Source: Rikenellaceae bacterium
Lineage (GTDB): Bacteria; Bacteroidota; Bacteroidia; Bacteroidales; Rikenellaceae
Length of the DNA: 64,000 bases
Assembly (NCBI GenBank): GCA_015059965.1
Contig: SUZM01000001.1
Location: forward strand, 124,001-188,000
Reading direction: 5' to 3'
The position numbers and the translations under genes were made by a program. The stretch's first letter is position 1. Each line of letters starts with the position of its first letter. The notes under the pieces are model-generated. The model was not told where the DNA came from, ran no database searches, and was given only the letters and a program-made list of their open reading frames with translations. Of the stretch, positions 17,957-25,149 are shown piece by piece.

Positions 17957-18562
17957 ATGTACGAATATATATATGGTAAGGTGGCCGAACTGGCTCCGAC
18001 CTACGCCGTAATCGAGGCCGCAGGGGTGGGTTACTACCTCCACATCTCGTTACAAAGCTACTCGGCCATCGAAGGAGCCGAGCAGGCAAAACTCTACACC
18101 CACTATGTCGTGCGCGAAGATGCACAACTGCTCTACGGATTCGCCTCGAAGGGCGAACGCGAGCTCTTCCGCCACCTGATCAGCGTTTCGGGAGTCGGCG
18201 GCAACACAGCCCGCATGATCCTCTCGACCTACTCGCCACGCGAATTGAGAAATATTATTCAAAGCGAGAATGCCGTACTGCTGAAGAATGTGAAGGGGCT
18301 CGGACTGAAGACTGCCCAGAAGATCATCGTAGAACTCAGTGGCAAGCTCCTGAACCTGGGACTCGAGGAGAGCGAATCGAGCACAAATACCCCGCTAAGT
18401 GCACCCGCCGCAGGCAATCCCGACTACGACGAGACGTTGGCCGCCTTGGTCATGCTGGGATTCTCGAAAGCCCCGGCCGAGAAGGTGGTGAAGGCCCTCT
18501 TCAAGGAGGATCCCGCGTTGAGTGTCGAGCAGGCTGTCCGTGCCGCCCTCAAACGCTTGTAA
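17957..18562 (+). CDS. ruvA: Holliday junction DNA helicase subunit RuvA
   Basis: 201 residues, the normal RuvA length. The N-terminal OB domain (MYEYIYGKVAELAPTYAVIE), two helix-hairpin-helix motifs (LISVSGVGGNTARMIL near 76-92 and NVKGLGLKTAQKIIVEL near 110-127) and a C-terminal three-helix domain that contacts RuvB are all present. It binds four-way junctions and loads RuvB for branch migration. RuvB is not encoded nearby. It is transcribed alone from the divergent promoter. Confidence 0.96.
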   Translation: MYEYIYGKVAELAPTYAVIEAAGVGYYLHISLQSYSAIEGAEQAKLYTHYVVREDAQLLYGFASKGERELFRHLISVSGVGGNTARMILSTYSPRELRNIIQSENAVLLKNVKGLGLKTAQKIIVELSGKLLNLGLEESESSTNTPLSAPAAGNPDYDETLAALVMLGFSKAPAEKVVKALFKEDPALSVEQAVRAALKRL

Positions 18563-18674
18563 CAGATCCCTTTACACAAGAGTCGAAGATAGCACAAAAA
18601 GTCCGGAGCGCGTAATTATTAAGTTTTTTTGCTAATTGATGGGGGATAAAACCGATTTTTAGAAAAGTTTTTAC

Positions 18675-18682
18675 TACATTTG
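18675..18682 (+). promoter_or_regulatory. -7 box TACATTTG
   Basis: TACATTTG lies 25 bases above the ATG at 18708. Confidence 0.6.
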
Positions 18683-18707
18683 CGCTCGTTATTTGCTTAA
18701 ACGACTT

Positions 18708-18902
18708 ATGGATATTATCAACTTTGTTATCATTATGGTTGCTGTGGCCCTTGTTGCATTGGGCCTTGCCCTATACATCCACAATCGTAAAAGCAACATT
18801 CGACGGGACATCACCGACCCCAAGCGCGACCACGTCTATCGCCGCTATAACCGTCGAAAGCAGGTCATCAAAACGGAGAACGAAGAGCCTTTCGAGTTTT
18901 AG
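18708..18902 (+). CDS. Small single-pass membrane protein
   Basis: 64 residues from MDIINFVIIM. One membrane helix (about 4-25) is followed by a strongly basic tail (RRDITDPKRDHVYRRYNRRK) and an acidic end. A TTG at 18693 could extend it by five residues, but the ATG fits the promoter spacing. It has its own promoter and terminator, which supports a real gene. The family is not recognised. Confidence 0.7.
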   Translation: MDIINFVIIMVAVALVALGLALYIHNRKSNIRRDITDPKRDHVYRRYNRRKQVIKTENEEPFEF

Positions 18903-18926
18903 GAGTTCCTCCCCAAAAAATAGATC

Positions 18927-18957
18927 AGAAGCTGTCTGCCCGGACAGCTTCTTTCGT
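18927..18957 (+). terminator. Terminator of the small membrane protein gene
   Basis: AGAAGCTGTC, six-base loop, GACAGCTTCT, followed by TTCGTCT; a perfect 10-bp stem 24 bases after the stop. Confidence 0.75.
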
Positions 18958-19041
18958 CTCTACCCCTTTGAGAGGGGGGCATCGGAAATTTTCAGCGATT
19001 CAAAAGAGGTCAAAAGAGCTCTTCTCGCTGGGCAATAAGAG

Positions 19042-19077
19042 ACCCGGACGATCGTATGAAATACGTCTCGTCCGGGT
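19042..19077 (-). terminator. Terminator between converging genes (secG side)
   Basis: ACCCGGACGA pairs with TCGTCCGGGT, with an inner CGTAT/ATACG stem. It sits 43 bases after the secG stop and has the same two-step build as the hairpins at 9322 and 13899. Confidence 0.75.
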
Positions 19078-19119
19078 GATTTGTTTTGAATTGTACGGCT
19101 CGGTCGCCAAAGAGCAAAC

Positions 19120-19485
19120 TTACTCGGCGGGAGTCTCCTCGACGGTCTCAGCGGTCTCGGTGGTCTCCACCTCGGCCTGAGGCATGGCGGGCAGCTCCTC
19201 AGCCTGCTTCTCGATCAAGGTGTTGGCATCCTTGAGCACATCAGTGGGAACGCCCGTACCGGGGGCCTCCATCACCAACGTAGCGGTGAGGCTCAAGACA
19301 ACAATGGCGATGGCCATCGTCCAGGTGAACTTCTCCAGGAAGTTCGACGACTCACGAACACCCATAACCTGATTGGCAGCGCCGAAGTTGGCAGCCATAC
19401 CGCTCTTGGGGCTCTGAACTAATACAGCGAGGATAATAAAGATGCTCGCTACGAGGATTGCTCCAATGCAAAAAGTATACAACAT
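19120..19485 (-). CDS. secG: Preprotein translocase subunit SecG
   Basis: 121 residues with two membrane helices (about 5-22 and 55-75), the SecG motif VLVQSPKSGMAANFG between them, and an acidic Glu/Thr-rich tail. SecG joins SecY and SecE and helps SecA-driven export. It is the last gene of a leftward operon starting at 22656, 12 bases after the TPR gene. Confidence 0.93.
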   Translation of the reverse strand: MLYTFCIGAILVASIFIILAVLVQSPKSGMAANFGAANQVMGVRESSNFLEKFTWTMAIAIVVLSLTATLVMEAPGTGVPTDVLKDANTLIEKQAEELPAMPQAEVETTETAETVEETPAE

Positions 19486-19497
19486 AGTCTATAAATT

Positions 19498-19974
19498 TTA
19501 ATTATTTGTTTCTATTCGTTGAATAATCTCGGCAAAGTAAACACTTTTTTCCGGATTTAGCAAACATAATCGACGATAAATTGTCAAAGCCTCCTCTTTA
19601 AGGCCCTGACGGAGGTAAACTTCGGCCAAATCTTCACTCACCAGGTCGTCTTCATCGTCCAAAGAGGCCTCGGTTATGATCTCCTCGGTAACCTCACCCT
19701 CCTCGGCCACGATGCGCAGCTCCTTCTCCTTGAGGAAGCGGTCGATCAGGTCTTCGGACGAGAGGTGAAGCAGTGCCTCGGCATCGATCGGGCTCTCGGT
19801 CTCGGGAAGGTGTCGGTCGGCAACGAGCCATCCGAGCAGGGGGTCGGCCTCGGAACTCAGGCTTTGGCGGCAGATACGGGCGGCCGTGAACCAGGGGTGG
19901 CGGTTCAGCAACTGCTCCACCTGCTGCAGGTCGAGCGCCGCAAGCGAGACAGCGGGGGCAGATTCTCTCTTCAT
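19498..19974 (-). CDS. Conserved TPR-like protein between lptE and secG
   Basis: 158 residues, no signal peptide. The N-terminal half holds QVEQLLNRHPWFTAARICRQ, the middle is acidic, and the C-terminal third (SEDLAEVYLRQGLKEEALTIYRRLCLLNP) is one clear tetratricopeptide unit. In Bacteroidales a gene of this type often lies between lptE and secG, so a link to envelope export is plausible but unproven. It starts 4 bases after the lptE stop. Confidence 0.8.
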   Translation of the reverse strand: MKRESAPAVSLAALDLQQVEQLLNRHPWFTAARICRQSLSSEADPLLGWLVADRHLPETESPIDAEALLHLSSEDLIDRFLKEKELRIVAEEGEVTEEIITEASLDDEDDLVSEDLAEVYLRQGLKEEALTIYRRLCLLNPEKSVYFAEIIQRIETNN

Positions 19975-19978
19975 CTCA

Positions 19979-20494
19979 CTACCAGTTACCGGCCGCAGCC
20001 TGGAAAATATCGGTTACAATCTGATCGACAATCTCGGGGATGAGTTCACCCTCGACCTCGGTCAGCAGATTCGTGGAGTCGTAGTCGGCAAAGGCCGAGA
20101 AGGTCTTGTTCGAGAAGCTCTCGGACTCGTTGATGGCGTTGGTAAAACGCACACGCACGGTGATGGTCAGGCGGTTCTGCAAGGCATAATCCTCCGACGA
20201 AACAGAGGATGTAACCGAGGTGTAGTTCGTAATCTCGCCCTCGAAGGCAAAGTCGCCCCCCTCGGGGACCTGCTGCAGACGGGTCTGGCGCGTGAACTTA
20301 TCGACCAGGGCATCCGTCAGTGTCGAGCTCAGAATAGGCGAGACCATCGAGGCGTTGTTGGGGAAGTAGGCCACCGAGAAGGTCTGCGCCTCGGGGGGAA
20401 TGGAGGCTCCCGAGAGCGAATAGCTCACCTTATAGCCACAGCCGGCAAGCAAAATCACCGCCATGGCGGCCATGAGAAATTTGATCCGTTTCAT
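19979..20494 (-). CDS. lptE: LPS assembly lipoprotein LptE
   Basis: 171 residues from MKRIKFLMAAMAVILLAGC; Cys19 is the lipidation site. The mature part opens with the LptE hallmark GYKVSYSLSGASIPPEAQTFSV and has alternating beta strands and helices as expected. LptE plugs and assembles the LptD barrel that places LPS in the outer leaflet. A longer upstream frame runs through the sigma-54 gene and is rejected in favour of this start. It sits 52 bases after the sigma-54 activator gene. Confidence 0.88.
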   Translation of the reverse strand: MKRIKFLMAAMAVILLAGCGYKVSYSLSGASIPPEAQTFSVAYFPNNASMVSPILSSTLTDALVDKFTRQTRLQQVPEGGDFAFEGEITNYTSVTSSVSSEDYALQNRLTITVRVRFTNAINESESFSNKTFSAFADYDSTNLLTEVEGELIPEIVDQIVTDIFQAAAGNW

Positions 20495-20546
20495 ATTTCT
20501 TCTCTCTCTTTTTTTCGTTTTCGACAAGTGCCGAGCGTGTGCGAGG

Positions 20547-21758
20547 CTAAAACTCCTCGATGCCCAGCTCTTTGATTTTCCGGTAAAGGGTACGCTCCGA
20601 CATGAAGAGTTCGGCAGCCGTCTCCTTGCGACGGCCGTTGTTGCGGCGCAGAGCCTCCTCGATCTGTCGGCGCTGCACATCGGCCTTTGTCAGGGCGCGT
20701 GCCGGCTCCTCAACCACCTCCTCGCTCTCGGCAAAGTCTGCCGCCAGGGAGCTTGCGGGCGATGGGGGCAACAGGCGCATGGGCTCCTGCGATGCGGTGT
20801 GCGCTGGCTGCGCGGAGCCTCCACGCATCGCCTCCTGCATCATCCGCTTCAGGTCGTTGATATCGGCCCGCATATCGAAGAGAATCTTGTAGAGCAGTTC
20901 TCGCTCCGTAGAGAATCCCTCGTCAGACCCGGAGCGCGAGGCAGCAGGCCGCATCGGAGCCTCACCGGTCTGCGACGGGAGATAGCGGCGCAGGATCTCG
21001 GCCGTAATCAGACGGGCCTCCTCGATGGCCGAGATCTGCTCGGCCACGTTCTTGAGCTGGCGGATGTTTCCGCGCCAGGGATAGCTCTCCAGCAGGATTC
21101 GGGCCTCGGGGTCGAGCGAGATGGCGGGCATGCGATACTGTACCGCAACATCCGAGGCGAATTTGCGGAACAGCAGGAAAATATCCTCACGTCGCTCGCG
21201 CAGTGCCGGCACGGGAATGGGCACCGTATTGAGACGATAGTAGAGGTCTTCGCGGAAACGGCCCGCCGAGATCGCCTCCTGAATATTGATGTTGGTGGCG
21301 GCCACCACCCTGACGTTGGTCTTCTGCACCTTGGCCGAACCAACGCGGATAAACTCACCCGACTGCAACACACGCAACAGGCGCACCTGGGTCGAGAGGG
21401 GGAGCTCGGCCACCTCATCCAAAAAGATCGTACCGCCGTCGGCCTCCTCGAAGTATCCCTTACGCGCCTCAACAGCTCCGGTAAAGGCCCCCTTCTCGTG
21501 GCCAAAGAGCTCCGAGTCGATCGTTCCCTCGGGGATGGCGCCGCAGTTTACGGCAATATATTTATTGTGCTTGCGGGCCGAGAAGGCGTGGATCACCTGC
21601 GGAAAGAACTCCTTACCCACTCCACTCTCGCCGGTCACCAATACCGAGAGGTCGGTCGAGGCGACGCGTACCGCCACCTCCAAAGCCCGATTCAGGAGCA
21701 TGGAGTTTCCGATGATGCCGAAGCGTTGCTTGACGGCTAACAATTCGTTCTCTGTCAT
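20547..21758 (-). CDS. Sigma-54-dependent activator without receiver domain
   Basis: 403 residues. The AAA+ domain starts almost at the N-terminus: Walker A GESGVGKE at 43-50, the sigma-54 contact loop GAFTGA at 90-95, and Walker B GGTIFLDEVAELP. A Fis-type helix-turn-helix fills the last 35 residues. No receiver or sensor domain precedes the AAA+ core, so its activity must be set by amount or a partner. In Bacteroidales this gene usually precedes lptE, suggesting envelope stress control, which is inference. Confidence 0.9.
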   Translation of the reverse strand: MTENELLAVKQRFGIIGNSMLLNRALEVAVRVASTDLSVLVTGESGVGKEFFPQVIHAFSARKHNKYIAVNCGAIPEGTIDSELFGHEKGAFTGAVEARKGYFEEADGGTIFLDEVAELPLSTQVRLLRVLQSGEFIRVGSAKVQKTNVRVVAATNINIQEAISAGRFREDLYYRLNTVPIPVPALRERREDIFLLFRKFASDVAVQYRMPAISLDPEARILLESYPWRGNIRQLKNVAEQISAIEEARLITAEILRRYLPSQTGEAPMRPAASRSGSDEGFSTERELLYKILFDMRADINDLKRMMQEAMRGGSAQPAHTASQEPMRLLPPSPASSLAADFAESEEVVEEPARALTKADVQRRQIEEALRRNNGRRKETAAELFMSERTLYRKIKELGIEEF

Positions 21759-21774
21759 AGGGGTTTCGGATTAT

Positions 21775-22656
21775 CTACTCTTGGGTCTCAAATTCGGTGG
21801 GGAGAAAAGTCTGCTCCACATACTCCTGCTCAAGGCGCTCCTTGCGACGATCGTTCCAATAGCCGTAGAGGATGGCTCCCAGAGCAATGACCACCGCCAA
21901 CACGGCCAGGATAATAAAGGTATCGGGGCGACGTGAGGGGGCGGAATTTACATAGGTATAGGCATCGGTCGATTTCTGGGGCTTGCCGTAACGAAGTCCG
22001 CGCACCGAGGGGTCCTGACGACGGGGCTGCGAGGAGCTGCGGTGCTCTCGGGGGTGCTCGTCCGAGAAGCGCAGCAACTGCTTGATGCGGCTCCGCTTCT
22101 CATCGACCGACTGCACAGCCTCCGGCACCCGGTCTGCGGGCAGGGTCGCCTCCTCTGCGATTGCCGGGCTCTCCTCCTCATTCGTCTCGGAGGGGTCAAC
22201 AGAATGAGCCGTTTCAGCCGTCAGAGTCGTCTCCACAGAGGCGATCTCGGTTTCGGCCGGCTGAGCGATCTCCGAATTCGATGGCTGCTCAGGCGCTTCG
22301 GGCTCGTGGAGCGGCACCGGCTCCTCGGCCGCCGGATCCGCCAAGGGCAGGTAACGGAAGCGAATCGTGCCATTCTCACCGCGGGCAAAGAGTCCCAGCC
22401 CCTCGGCCCGGTAGACCGATCCGTCGGCCACCGTGTGGCGCAAATCGAAGATAAAGCGGTCGATCTGCCCCGCAGCCTCAATCTCCCCCAGGCCATGCTC
22501 GATCAGCAGCGCACGCAGTACGCCGTCATCGCGCTTGAGCATCTCGGAAAAGACCACCTCATCGCCCTCGCTCTTGCGGATGAAGGCCCCGAGTTGGGGG
22601 ATCACCAGGCGGCGATGCGCTTTCAGGTAGTCGGTTATGATGGGTATCAAATTCAT
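21775..22656 (-). CDS. Membrane protein with N-terminal HU-like domain
   Basis: 293 residues from MNLIPIITDYLKAHRRLVIP. The first ~85 residues resemble the HU-CCDC81-type domain of Bacteroidota (LGAFIRKSEGDEVVFSEML). A Pro/Glu/Ala-rich linker (about 120-235) leads to one membrane helix near 252-272 and a short charged tail. Related proteins often end in a peptidoglycan-binding SPOR domain, which is absent here. It is the first gene of the operon down to secG, 16 bases ahead of the sigma-54 gene, with a promoter at 22690. Confidence 0.75.
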   Translation of the reverse strand: MNLIPIITDYLKAHRRLVIPQLGAFIRKSEGDEVVFSEMLKRDDGVLRALLIEHGLGEIEAAGQIDRFIFDLRHTVADGSVYRAEGLGLFARGENGTIRFRYLPLADPAAEEPVPLHEPEAPEQPSNSEIAQPAETEIASVETTLTAETAHSVDPSETNEEESPAIAEEATLPADRVPEAVQSVDEKRSRIKQLLRFSDEHPREHRSSSQPRRQDPSVRGLRYGKPQKSTDAYTYVNSAPSRRPDTFIILAVLAVVIALGAILYGYWNDRRKERLEQEYVEQTFLPTEFETQE

Positions 22657-22689
22657 TGCTACGTTCAAAAAACAGGTCAAATTTGGGCT

Positions 22690-22697
22690 CAAAATTA
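22690..22697 (-). promoter_or_regulatory. -7 box TAATTTTG of the lptE-secG operon
   Basis: Minus-strand TAATTTTG, 34 bases above the ATG at 22656. Confidence 0.6.
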
Positions 22698-22964
22698 CGA
22701 TTTTTCTTTCAGAAAAAGAAAAATATGCCCGATTATTTGAAATAACGGCCCGAATAGTTGCCTTTTTCAAAAATATTTAGTTGCTTTGCATCTTGAAAAA
22801 GAAAAAAATCCGATCGAGTTACTTTGGCAAAAAATTTTCAATGTAGCAAAGACGGATTTCAAAACCGGGTAAAATTCGCACAAGGCGCATAAGACCACTG
22901 CCCGCCAAGAGCGAATCCGGCCCCCGAAAAGAACCCGAACTTTAAACGCGAAAAAAGCCGACTT

Positions 22965-24359
22965 ATGAAAAACAAGTACATCGACCTCATTGAGCAGACT
23001 TTCGATTTTCCGCAGGACGAGTTCTCCGTTACGGACAACGAACTCAACCTCTACGACATTCCGCTCATGGAGATCATCAAGCAGTACGGCACCCCCCTGA
23101 AGGTGACCTACCTCCCGAAGATCTCTTCGCAAATCAACCGCGCCAAGCGCATGTTCAACGTCGCCATGGCCAAGGTGGACTACAAAGGTTCGTACAACTA
23201 CTGCTACTGCACCAAGTCCAACCACTTTTCGTTTGTGCTGGAGGAGGCGCTCAAAAACGACATTCACCTCGAGACCTCGTCGGCCTACGATATTCACATC
23301 ATCAACGCCCTCTACGACGGCGGAATCATCGACAAAGACCGTTACATCATCTGCAACGGTTTCAAACGTCCGCAGTATGTGGAAAACATCGCCCAGCTGC
23401 TCAACGACGGCTTCGAGAATACGATTCCGGTGATCGACAACAAGGAGGAGATCGACCTCTTCGATGAGACGATCACCAAGAAGTGCAAGGTCGGTATCCG
23501 CATCGCCTGCGAGGAGGAGCCCAAGTTCGACTTCTACACCTCGCGCCTGGGTATTCGCTACAACGACATCATCGACTTCTACAAGGCCAAGATTCAGAAG
23601 AGCAAGAAGTTCCAGCTCAAGATGCTCCACTTCTTCATCAATACCGGTATCAAGGACACCTCCTACTACTGGAACGAGTTGTCGAAGTGTCTGAACGTCT
23701 ATTGCGAGCTCAAGAAGATCTGCCCCGAGCTCGACAGCCTCAACATCGGTGGCGGCTTCCCGATCAAAACGTCGCTTAATTTCGACTACGACTACGAATA
23801 CATGACCGAGGAGATCGTATCGCAGATCAAGAACATCTGCCACCACAACGACGTCGAAGAGCCCAATATCTTCACCGAGTTCGGTTCATTCACCGTAGGC
23901 GAGAGCGGCGCATCGCTCTACTCGATCGTGAACCAGAAGCAACAGAACGACCGTGAGAACTGGTACATGATCGACTCGTCGTTCATCACCACCCTGCCCG
24001 ACACCTGGGGTATCAACCAGCGCTACATCATGCTGGCGATCAACAACTGGGACAAGGAGTACCAGCGAGTCTTCCTTGGCGGTCTGACGTGCGATAGCGA
24101 GGACTACTACAACTCCGAGATTCACACGAACGCCATCTTCCTCCCCAAATTGGAGAAGGGCAACACGCAGTATATCGGATTTTTCCACACGGGCGCCTAT
24201 CAGGAGTCGCTCGGTGGCTTCGGCGGCATCCAGCACTGCCTGATCCCCGCACCGAAACACATCATTATCGACCGCGACAAGGACGACAACGAGTACTACA
24301 CCCGTCTTTTCGCCAAAGAGCAATCCTACCGCTCAATGATGCGCATCTTAGGCTACTAA
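22965..24359 (+). CDS. PLP-dependent arginine-decarboxylase-like enzyme
   Basis: 464 residues. The N-terminal alanine-racemase-like barrel has the PLP-lysine region NYCYCTKSNHF near residue 82, a glycine-rich phosphate motif LNIGGGFP near 260, and a C-terminal beta domain with GESGASLYSIV. This is the fold-III ornithine/DAP/arginine decarboxylase family. Closely similar 460-residue proteins in Bacteroidota are labelled arginine decarboxylase and are shorter than SpeA, so substrate is uncertain. It would supply agmatine for polyamines. The stop codon overlaps the left half of the split terminator at 24358-24375. Confidence 0.8.
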   Translation: MKNKYIDLIEQTFDFPQDEFSVTDNELNLYDIPLMEIIKQYGTPLKVTYLPKISSQINRAKRMFNVAMAKVDYKGSYNYCYCTKSNHFSFVLEEALKNDIHLETSSAYDIHIINALYDGGIIDKDRYIICNGFKRPQYVENIAQLLNDGFENTIPVIDNKEEIDLFDETITKKCKVGIRIACEEEPKFDFYTSRLGIRYNDIIDFYKAKIQKSKKFQLKMLHFFINTGIKDTSYYWNELSKCLNVYCELKKICPELDSLNIGGGFPIKTSLNFDYDYEYMTEEIVSQIKNICHHNDVEEPNIFTEFGSFTVGESGASLYSIVNQKQQNDRENWYMIDSSFITTLPDTWGINQRYIMLAINNWDKEYQRVFLGGLTCDSEDYYNSEIHTNAIFLPKLEKGNTQYIGFFHTGAYQESLGGFGGIQHCLIPAPKHIIIDRDKDDNEYYTRLFAKEQSYRSMMRILGY

Positions 24360-24375
24360 CAAAAAACTGCGAGCC
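24358..24375. repeat. Left half of a split terminator (18-bp inverted repeat)
   Basis: AACAAAAAACTGCGAGCC is the exact reverse complement of 28254-28271. Joined, the two halves would make a classic A-run, 9-bp stem, T-run terminator for the decarboxylase gene. The AT-rich island now lies between them. Confidence 0.8.
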
Positions 24376-24393
24376 TTTACGGGCTGTCTTTTT

Positions 24394-24426
24394 CGGCGGT
24401 GAATTAATTTCACTGCCGATTTTGTT
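24394..24426 (+). terminator. Hairpin terminator
   Basis: CGGCGGTGAA pairs with TTCACTGCCG (one G-U) and is followed by ATTTTGTTT. It may now end the decarboxylase transcript. Confidence 0.65.
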
Positions 24427-24560
24427 TATTTACAATAGGTTAGGCTGTTGGGTCATGAAACGACTTTTTATGCAAACAACCGCTTAAACTCCAATCTTGC
24501 TCTTGGCGTGTGGTCTTCTATGTAGTCTATATTAAGTACAAATAATCGTACCCATATTTA

Positions 24561-24597
24561 ATCACCTTTTGCAGATAGGCTACAGGTGATTTTTTAT
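24561..24597 (+). terminator. Hairpin terminator upstream of the peptide promoter
   Basis: AATCACCT ... AGGTGATT with a 16-base loop, followed by TTTTATTTT. It would insulate the cassette from read-through. Confidence 0.65.
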
Positions 24598-24625
24598 TTT
24601 ATCCGAACAAGACACCGAAAGAGTG

Positions 24626-24655
24626 TTGTCATTTACGAAAATTTTACTAATTTTG
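24626..24655 (+). promoter_or_regulatory. Consensus promoter of the BspA cassette
   Basis: TTG at 24626-24628 and TAATTTTG at 24648-24655 with 19 bases between them, the standard Bacteroidota -33/-7 arrangement. The first gene starts 329 bases downstream, so the leader is long. Confidence 0.7.
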
Positions 24656-24984
24656 TGGTGTCGTGGGTGTTATACCTTCGGCATTACATATTTGATGAAA
24701 GTGTTTTCGCTTTTATCCTTAACGAGAAATCTGGAAAATTTCACAACTAAAAGGATAACGACAGCACTCATTTCTTGTATAGCTATGTGGCTATGCACAC
24801 TCTGTGCATATACCTCATACTATCCAAGTGTGGGGTCTTGTAATCGTTTATTTTTAGTTGGGCATTCCAGAGCCTCTCGTTAGATAAACGGAAATCTGCT
24901 CCACACTTTCTTTTTTTATTAACCCACCATAGAGGAGCGTATGGTTTTGAGCGGATATTTTATTAACTCAAAACATAAAAGCGT

Positions 24985-25128
24985 ATGGAAAAAATTGAAC
25001 AGAGATGCTACCTCGCCCCCGAAATCGAGGTAAGTGAAATGATGGTCGAACAGGGCTTTGCTGCAAGCGACCCAAGCTCAGAAACGATGCCCGAGATTGG
25101 CGAAGAAAAAGATGAAATTGGTTGGTAA
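24985..25128 (+). CDS. GFAAS-type small peptide, cassette 4
   Basis: 47 residues: MEKIEQRCYLAPEIEVSEMM, VEQGFAAS, then an acidic tail ending EEKDEIGW. It shares with the three peptides at 44181, 56802 and 59550 the pattern AP-E-(I/V)-E-V/L-x-E-M-x-V-E-x-GFAAS and a Trp near the end. No signal peptide or membrane helix. It lies 21 bases ahead of the lipoprotein gene, on the same transcript. Function unknown; the constant front and variable tail look like a precursor peptide or a partner for the lipoprotein. Confidence 0.75.
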   Translation: MEKIEQRCYLAPEIEVSEMMVEQGFAASDPSSETMPEIGEEKDEIGW

Positions 25129-25149
25129 AACTCCAAAAAACAGAAGACG

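Larger units (their letters stand above)
24376..24984. other. Left flank of the AT-rich island
   Basis: No supported gene. It holds two terminator hairpins (24394 and 24561), a promoter (24626-24655) and a leader of about 325 bases before the peptide gene. A minus-strand frame of about 29 codons at 24468-24557 could be a coding remnant. Base composition is clearly more AT-rich than the decarboxylase gene beside it. Confidence 0.6.

Noticed and set aside
24468..24557. Minus-strand frame of about 29 codons ending in a stop (contains HTPRARLEFKRLFA)
   Set aside because: It reads like a protein C-terminus and might be a remnant of an element gene, but it is too short to name or to claim as a pseudogene.
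24623..24883. 86-codon plus-strand frame in the leader of cassette 4
   Set aside because: It overlaps the promoter, has no ribosome site and shows no family features.
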